In this document: one piece after another, positions 63,491-64,000 of the stretch | Layout of the letters: each line of letters starts with the position of its first letter | Numbering within the stretch: position 1 is the first letter of the stretch | Assembly (NCBI GenBank): GCA_947095585.1 | Contig: OX352761.1 | Span: 142,134,277-142,198,276 of the forward strand | DNA: 64,000 nt | Direction of reading: 5' to 3' | From: Nephrocerus scutellatus | Taxonomy: Eukaryota > Arthropoda > Insecta > Diptera > Pipunculidae | Program-made: the position numbers and the translations under genes | The notes under the pieces: model-generated | What the model was told of the DNA's origin: nothing | Databases searched by the model: none | The model's input: the letters and a program-made list of their open reading frames with translations, nothing else

Positions 63491-64000
63491 TGTTCCCGTA
63501 TAGGTTTAATGTTTTCCTTATGGGTTTAAATCTGTATATTAGACAAAACGTACTTAATCCATACGTGATTGTAATAAGGATTCATTAGTGAGGCCTGTTG
63601 ATTAAGGTTTTCCAATCAGAATTGTGATTGGCTGCCAGATTATACCATAAGAAGGTCAGTAAGCGCAAGTCAAAACCCGAATCTAGAAAACGAAAACAAA
63701 CCAACATTAATATGAGGGTTAATGACGACGTGAGTTTGGTTGCAAACGTCATGTAGAAAGATATTAAAGTAGCGCGAGTTTTGTTGTAAACGCCATGTGT
63801 GAGGTGTTGCCTCAAAAACAATTAAAGCTGTACCTGTGCATGTAGTGTGAAAGCCGCTGTGTGAACGTGGTTGCATAATGCGGATTTTAGAAGGTTATAG
63901 TTCAGTTAAGGCCTCATAGCCAATATATACTATTAATGGAGTCAGAAGAAAAAGGAGAAAGGGCACAAAAAACACACAATCAGTATATGTCAGCACAAGA
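63491..64000 (+). repeat. Downstream tandem monomer 3 (cut by the window end)
   Basis: Begins GTTCCCGTATAGGTTTAATG, has GGGTTTAAATCTGTATATTAG at 63522 and AAACGTCATGTAGAAAGAT near 63744. AAGCCGCTGTGTGAACG at 63851 echoes 51876, in the GATA-array island. Confidence 0.7.

Noticed and set aside
62101..63876. Small minus-strand frames in the downstream monomers
   Set aside because: Phe/Tyr-rich translations of the A-rich blocks on the + strand, not kept between monomers in a consistent frame.
56245..64000. Long terminal repeats flanking the reverse transcriptase gene
   Set aside because: I compared upstream (56245-58700) and downstream (61881-64000) sequence and saw no direct or inverted long match. 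A dot plot could still reveal diverged ends.

Overview
The window looks like a repeat-rich piece of a eukaryotic (probably invertebrate animal) chromosome. Introns have GT..AG borders, promoters are TATA type, poly(A) signals are AATAAA, and there are no bacterial-style operons. I cannot name the species. About 56 kb of the 64 kb is tandem or nested repeat. Only the last 8 kb carries convincing genes, both on the + strand.

Layout. (1) 1-48693: a macrosatellite with a 5,151-bp period. Each unit has a 2.17-kb complex core and about 2.98 kb of degenerate TTTAGA/TTTAGG hexamers. Seven units are complete, one has a shortened hexamer tract, and three right-hand units keep only the last 260 bp of the core. 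Copies are almost identical; I found single-base differences only at 3019, 10900 and 22881. (2) 48694-48893: a 200-N assembly gap. (3) 48894-56244: a GATA/TAGA-type array with higher-order duplications and two islands of complex sequence related to the macrosatellite core. (4) 56245-57120: short degenerate tandem repeats, no convincing gene. (5) 57125-58168: a small intron-containing gene for a 204-aa acidic protein with an N-terminal CxxC..CxxC zinc-ribbon-like segment and several SUMO-interacting-motif-like stretches. (6) 58692-62094: an intact gene for an 833-aa reverse transcriptase of the Penelope-like element (PLE) type. It has all catalytic aspartates, no recognisable GIY-YIG endonuclease, an acidic stretch and a basic C-terminal tail. 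(7) About 62000-64000: three diverged 0.7-0.8-kb tandem monomers. The first supplies the poly(A) signal of the reverse transcriptase gene.

How the parts may fit together (inference). Endonuclease-deficient PLEs are known from telomeric regions of rotifers, fungi and other eukaryotes, and PLEs are the closest relatives of telomerase reverse transcriptase (TERT). Here an intact endonuclease-less PLE lies beside very long telomere-like hexamer arrays, and its palm motifs B and C look notably TERT-like. A neighbouring gene shares its architecture: TATA box, 5'-UTR intron ending at the ATG, AATAAA. A roughly 100-bp satellite family and a roughly 130-bp conserved module recur across the compartments, which suggests the region evolved as one unit. 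This makes a candidate subtelomeric or telomere-associated retroelement system. The window does not show a chromosome end, and the gap means the order of the two halves rests on scaffolding.
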